DNA of 64,000 nucleotides, from assembly GCA_964612145.1 (NCBI GenBank), contig CAZTBP010000002.1, positions 62,001-126,000 on the forward strand. Reading direction: 5' to 3'. Below are positions 60,562 to 64,000 of this stretch, one piece after another. This stretch comes from JAGNLV01 sp964612145 (GTDB lineage Bacteria; Zixibacteria; MSB-5A5; GN15; FEB-12). Within the stretch, counting starts at the first letter, position 1; the number at the start of each line of letters is the position of its first letter. Both the position numbers and the translations under genes were made by a program. The notes beneath the pieces are model-generated. The model was not told the DNA's origin and did not search any database. It worked only from the letters and a program-made list of their open reading frames with translations.

Positions 60562-61623
60562 ATGATAAGACACATTACTACTATAGTCCTGACACTGGCC
60601 CTGCTGACCGGAGTGGTCGCCGCCGACCAGGTACGCATCTCCTTTATGTTTGTACACTACTCGGTCGGTAACCAGATAGTTCACGCTTACTGCGGTGCCG
60701 GCTACGATCGGCCCATTACCGACGTACTCGACACTATGACCGTTACCTATGGTACCGACACCGCCCGTATCGTCTTCCGCGACTACCATCTGAATTACTG
60801 GAGCAGCGGGCCGATGAGCGATACTGCCTATGACTGCGATGCCGAACCCCGCCTTGGCGGCTTCAGCTACGATCTGCGCTCGGCCAGCTACGACCGAACC
60901 AAGATATGGAACAGTTGGGACGGCGTGACCAACCAGTACGCCGGCTTCGTGAAAGAATTCTTCCAGGTACCGGATAAGGAAAACCAGCAGTTCTGGACCA
61001 TGTTCACGCAACACGACCTTCCCGGAATCTCCGGCGGTACGGTTACCGAAGATTTCGACATGATCATGATCAAGAACCCGTTCATCTGCTGGTCATACAT
61101 GGATCAGGCCCAGGCCGACAGCATCCGTAAATTCTACGAGATAGTTCGGGACTCAGCCGCCAACCATCCGGAAATTCAGCTTTGTTTTGTATTCGGCACC
61201 CCCCGACTGCTGTATGATACAATCGATGACTCGGCGCAGGCGAAGATCACCTGGGACCTCGTCAACTGGTTCGCCAGTGACAGTTTCTTTTTTCACAGCA
61301 ACACCGGCTCGTACAAGAATCTCTGGACCTATGACTCATACCGACCTCTGTGCGAAACTTCGCCTGACAGTATTAACCGCTATTGCCTGAAAACCGCCTA
61401 TTCAGCCAGCCCCGGTGACTCGCACCTGAGCCCGCTTGGCGGACGCACCGCTCAAGACAGTCTGGTGTCGTTTATTCGCCGGGCGGCGTATGACATTCTG
61501 GTCATCAAAGCCAATGCCGTGACTCGAGAAGATATCGATCAGAAAATAAAGCAGTTTCGTGAGGGCACCGCCACTGAAGCGGAAGTGTTCGAGCTTATCC
61601 GACGATACAACGAGGGCACCTAA
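60562..61623 (+). CDS. Secreted SGNH-like hydrolase fold protein
   Basis: 353 residues. Signal peptide about 1-22. The SGNH-like landmarks are the first block FMFVHYSVGNQIVHAY (Ser in HYSVG) and the last block GDSHLSPLGGRTAQDSLVSF (Asp and His), where a catalytic dyad is expected. The Gly and Asn blocks are not obvious, so activity is uncertain. C-terminal tail is charged and helical (about 320-353). Start ATG 60562 follows GGTGAG. Possible sugar-ester or acyl hydrolase in a surface-decoration locus. Confidence 0.7.
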   Translation: MIRHITTIVLTLALLTGVVAADQVRISFMFVHYSVGNQIVHAYCGAGYDRPITDVLDTMTVTYGTDTARIVFRDYHLNYWSSGPMSDTAYDCDAEPRLGGFSYDLRSASYDRTKIWNSWDGVTNQYAGFVKEFFQVPDKENQQFWTMFTQHDLPGISGGTVTEDFDMIMIKNPFICWSYMDQAQADSIRKFYEIVRDSAANHPEIQLCFVFGTPRLLYDTIDDSAQAKITWDLVNWFASDSFFFHSNTGSYKNLWTYDSYRPLCETSPDSINRYCLKTAYSASPGDSHLSPLGGRTAQDSLVSFIRRAAYDILVIKANAVTREDIDQKIKQFREGTATEAEVFELIRRYNEGT

Positions 61624-61658
61624 CCCATGCGGGAGAGGTCCACAGGAACGTAACAAAC

Positions 61659-62267
61659 ATGAAGCACCTGATTAAACGGCTGGTCCTCTGGGTTAGCTAT
61701 CTCTTTACATCACCTCTGATCCTGTTGACATGGCTGGAAGCATCGGTATCTACCGGCGCCCGTATATTCGGCGCCTGCAAAGAACTGCTCGCCGGAATAC
61801 CCACGCCGATTGGTGAATACGCTCGCCTGGCCTTCTATCGCGCAACCTGCGACGAGATTGCTGTCGACGTACGCTTCATGTACAACTCGATGGTCGCCCG
61901 TCGGCATGTCTCTATCGGACCCGGCACGGTGGTAGGTGCCTTCTCCCTGCTTGGCAACTGCCGTATCGGCTGCAATGTCCTGATTGCCGCCCAGGTATCT
62001 GTCCTGTCAGGAAAGTACCTTCACGGACGCCCCGAAGATCGAGCTCAGGGATGCGATGATCTTCGTTTTGACAGCCTACGCATCGGCGATGGTTCCTGGA
62101 TCGGTCAGGGATCCATCCTCATGGCCGATATCGGCGAAAACTGTACCGTCGGCGCCGGCAGCGTAGTACAACGCGATGTGCCCGACGGTGCGACGGTGAT
62201 GGGCAACCCGGCCCGCAAAGTAAGTTTAGAAATGGCAGCGAAAATCAGCGCCAAAAACTCAGAGTGA
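61659..62267 (+). CDS. Hexapeptide-repeat acyltransferase with N-terminal membrane helix
   Basis: 202 residues. One N-terminal hydrophobic segment (about 5-28, LVLWVSYLFTSPLILLTWL). The left-handed beta helix (about 75-190) contains repeated [LIV]-G-x-x motifs: VSIGPGTVVGAFSLLGNCRIG, LRIGDGSWIGQGSILMADIG, NCTVGAGSVVQRDVP, ending VMGNPARKV as in O-acetyltransferases. The charged stretch RPEDRAQGCDD may form the acceptor region. It probably acetylates a sugar or lipid at the inner membrane. Stop is 4 bases before the next start; operon. Confidence 0.85.
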   Translation: MKHLIKRLVLWVSYLFTSPLILLTWLEASVSTGARIFGACKELLAGIPTPIGEYARLAFYRATCDEIAVDVRFMYNSMVARRHVSIGPGTVVGAFSLLGNCRIGCNVLIAAQVSVLSGKYLHGRPEDRAQGCDDLRFDSLRIGDGSWIGQGSILMADIGENCTVGAGSVVQRDVPDGATVMGNPARKVSLEMAAKISAKNSE

Positions 62268-62270
62268 ACA

Positions 62271-63053
62271 ATGCAGACAATATTGAAAATCGTTCTTGTC
62301 GGCTCCATCCTGCTGAACATAGTCGCAATCTGGGGTTTCTTTCATTACATCCGCTATGGCGGGTCTCCACTTGGTGAGATAAAACGAATGCTGACCAGCT
62401 CAACTGACCAGCGGGTCCGTTCCATCCCGTTTACGGAAGAAAACAACCTGATTAAACAGAAGCTGGCGGCCGAAGGGCGCGACCCCAAATCAGTTGTCTT
62501 TTTTGGCGCGTCCATAACCAATCGATGGGACCTGGAACGGGACTTCCCGCACGTCAACGTCATCAATCGCGGGCTGGGCGGTCAACTGGCCGGGCGCATG
62601 CTGGATCGATTTCATCGCGACGTCATCGAACTCCAACCGCAGGCGGTCGTGATCAAATTCTGTTCTATCAACTTCCGGCCCCACACGGCCACGAAGCAGC
62701 TACAGGACATAATGACCATGATGGTGGACCTGGCTGAGAAACACGATATCACGCCGATTGTCGCAACCGTGATCCCTGCGGCCAAGGCCGAGGCGCATAT
62801 TGGCACCTACCACGTCGCCGACAGCCTCAACTCGTTTAACGCCTGGGTCCGAGAGCTTTCGGCTCACCGTAATCTGGCTCTGATCGATTATGCCGAGGCC
62901 ATCGCCGATGACGAGGGCTACCTGCCCCGGTCCTGCTCTACCGACCCCGTCCACGTAAATGAGCGCGGCTACGGTGTGTTAGCGGTGGCAGCCCGACCGG
63001 TTGTCTACAAGGTGCTCAATGTCACCGAGTCGGCAGCAAGGTCCGAGAGTTAA
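62271..63053 (+). CDS. Membrane-anchored SGNH/GDSL hydrolase
   Basis: 260 residues. Membrane helix about 4-26 (IVLVGSILLNIVAIWGFF). All four SGNH blocks are visible: Ser in VVFFGASITNRWDLERD, Gly in VINRGLGGQLAGRML, Asn in VIKFCSINFRPH, and Asp/His in STDPVHVNERGYGV. Predicted to face the periplasm and remove acyl groups or act as an acyltransferase-like esterase. It follows the hexapeptide acyltransferase by 3 bases and precedes a GNAT gene, so a shared acyl-decoration role is likely. Confidence 0.9.
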   Translation: MQTILKIVLVGSILLNIVAIWGFFHYIRYGGSPLGEIKRMLTSSTDQRVRSIPFTEENNLIKQKLAAEGRDPKSVVFFGASITNRWDLERDFPHVNVINRGLGGQLAGRMLDRFHRDVIELQPQAVVIKFCSINFRPHTATKQLQDIMTMMVDLAEKHDITPIVATVIPAAKAEAHIGTYHVADSLNSFNAWVRELSAHRNLALIDYAEAIADDEGYLPRSCSTDPVHVNERGYGVLAVAARPVVYKVLNVTESAARSES

Positions 63054-63085
63054 GCCAGAAAATGTCAGGAGGACTGCGCGGGAAA

Positions 63086-64000
63086 ATGTATGATAGATCG
63101 ATCGACCGCCGCTCGGGAGCAGGCATCATCCGTCGGCTGGATGACCTCGGTGCTGTCCGGGATGAATGGAACGAACTCCATCGGCGACTCCCGCACCCCT
63201 CTCCGCTTTCTTCGTACGAGTATGCCCGACTCCGCTACCGAATGTTCTTCGATCCCGAGCAGGTACGCCTGTTTCTTATTACCGAGGGCAATCGGACCCT
63301 GGGACTCGCCCCCATGCTTTTACAAAAAGAGCACGGCCTCAAGCTGCTGACACCACTCACCAACCCGTTTTGCCTGCATGGTGAGCCGGTCGTCAAACCG
63401 CAGCATACCGCCGAATTCGCCCACGAACTCACGCTGCGCCTGATCGACGATGCCGACGAATGGGACGAGATCGATCAGAAGTTCACCTACTCCTTTGATT
63501 ATCAGCAACCAATACTCGATTCGAAGATACTGGAGGACCACCACCTCCGGACTGTCAGTAGATCCGAGCCGACTTATATCGTAAGACTCGATCAGTCTTT
63601 TAATGACTATTGGGGGCATATCCTGTCCAAACAGATGCGCAAAACCATCCGGCGGTCCCGAAGGAAACTCGAAAAGAAGGGCGACCTGCGGTATGTCCAC
63701 TATCGCGGCGAAGAAGCCGTTAAACTCTGGCCGACGTTTGTGGACCTCGAACACAGCGGCTGGAAAGGACGCAATCGCTCGTCCATCGCCGCCAGCGGCG
63801 AGGCCACCCGAAGGTACCACGAAGAGTTCGTCCGTCTGCTGGCTCGATACGATGCTCTGCACCTGTTCTTTCTCATGCTTAACAATAAACCGATCGCCGG
63901 TCGCTTCGGCTATGTGGATAATTGCATCATTCACTCGGCAAAAACTGCGTACGACGAAAATTTCCGAAAAGAATCGCCGTCGCATCTTCTTTTTGCGTCG
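63086..64000 (+). CDS. GNAT/FemAB-type (CelD-like) acyltransferase, 3' end beyond window
   Basis: At least 305 residues, open at the right edge. N-terminal half starts MYDRSIDRRS and has the domain typical of BcsL/CelD acyltransferases; LSKQMRKTIRRSRRKLEKKG near 185 and FFLMLNNKPIAGRFGYVDNC near 275 match the GNAT core. Such proteins transfer acyl groups in exopolysaccharide and PEP-CTERM loci. Start chosen at 63086, with AGGAGG 13 bases upstream; an in-frame ATG at 63062 lacks a ribosome site. Confidence 0.8.
   Translation, partial: MYDRSIDRRSGAGIIRRLDDLGAVRDEWNELHRRLPHPSPLSSYEYARLRYRMFFDPEQVRLFLITEGNRTLGLAPMLLQKEHGLKLLTPLTNPFCLHGEPVVKPQHTAEFAHELTLRLIDDADEWDEIDQKFTYSFDYQQPILDSKILEDHHLRTVSRSEPTYIVRLDQSFNDYWGHILSKQMRKTIRRSRRKLEKKGDLRYVHYRGEEAVKLWPTFVDLEHSGWKGRNRSSIAASGEATRRYHEEFVRLLARYDALHLFFLMLNNKPIAGRFGYVDNCIIHSAKTAYDENFRKESPSHLLFAS

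Noticed and set aside
60079..61014. 311-codon minus-strand frame over two secreted protein genes
   Set aside because: Spans the boundary between two well-supported plus-strand genes, with no ribosome site and no recognisable fold.
1..64000. CRISPR array, prophage or insertion sequence
   Set aside because: No regular spaced repeats, no transposase, integrase or phage structural gene was found; the only mobile-element signal is the tRNA-bounded island.

Overview
The window looks like a chromosomal segment of a Gram-negative (diderm) bacterium of the FCB type. My best guess is Candidatus Zixibacteria or a close relative, judged from gene style only. Pointers are a type IV pilus PilMNOP-secretin operon, several exported proteins ending in a FlgD-like domain with the NFPNPFN-type motif, exported proteins ending in dockerin repeats (LVxFLFRGG), an S46 peptidase, and moderately high GC with dense genes on both strands. 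No rRNA, CRISPR array, prophage or recognisable transposase is present.

Layout. 1-7.3 kb: an Ig-like lipoprotein cut by the left edge, then secretin, AMIN-PilP fusion, PilO, PilN, PilM and a separate prepilin, all on the minus strand. 7.6-19.4 kb: exported S8 peptidase, M29 aminopeptidase, S41 protease, an operon of S26-like membrane protein, HAD phosphatase and Ogt, then an operon of RlmN with three exported proteins (one an exported MTAN-like nucleosidase), and tRNA-Pro(UGG). 19.5-23.8 kb: a two-gene membrane cytochrome c unit that resembles the cytochrome bd superfamily, and RlmI.

23.87-28.74 kb is an accessory island. It is bounded by a 41-bp direct repeat made of the 5' half of tRNA-Arg(UCU), truncated on the left and intact on the right. 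It carries FkbM and class I methyltransferases, a macro-domain gene coupled to a 63-residue ORF, a Cys-containing orphan, and a HigBA-type toxin-antitoxin pair with a palindromic operator. No integrase remains.

28.8-47.5 kb: small membrane protein, RsgA, two EamA transporters, YCII protein, a MacB-type ABC exporter followed by an APH-fold kinase, an HYR/dockerin surface protein, a radical SAM gene, YdjM-like protein, S46 peptidase, a dehydrogenase, a rhodanese and a DUF3524 glycosyltransferase related to queuosine mannosyltransferases. Two of these genes are interrupted by clean in-frame stop codons in otherwise intact reading frames: the kinase by one TGA, and the radical SAM gene by two TAG codons.

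47.7-64 kb: secreted surface proteins (a stalk-like protein, a beta-propeller protein coupled to a 1241-residue S8 peptidase), then an asparagine synthase / ACP / AMP ligase / ACP block that leads into SGNH hydrolases, a hexapeptide acyltransferase and a GNAT/FemAB-type acyltransferase that runs off the right edge. This block looks like an acyl-activation and cell-surface glycan or lipid decoration locus, with gene types reminiscent of exosortase-associated clusters; no exosortase is visible in the window.
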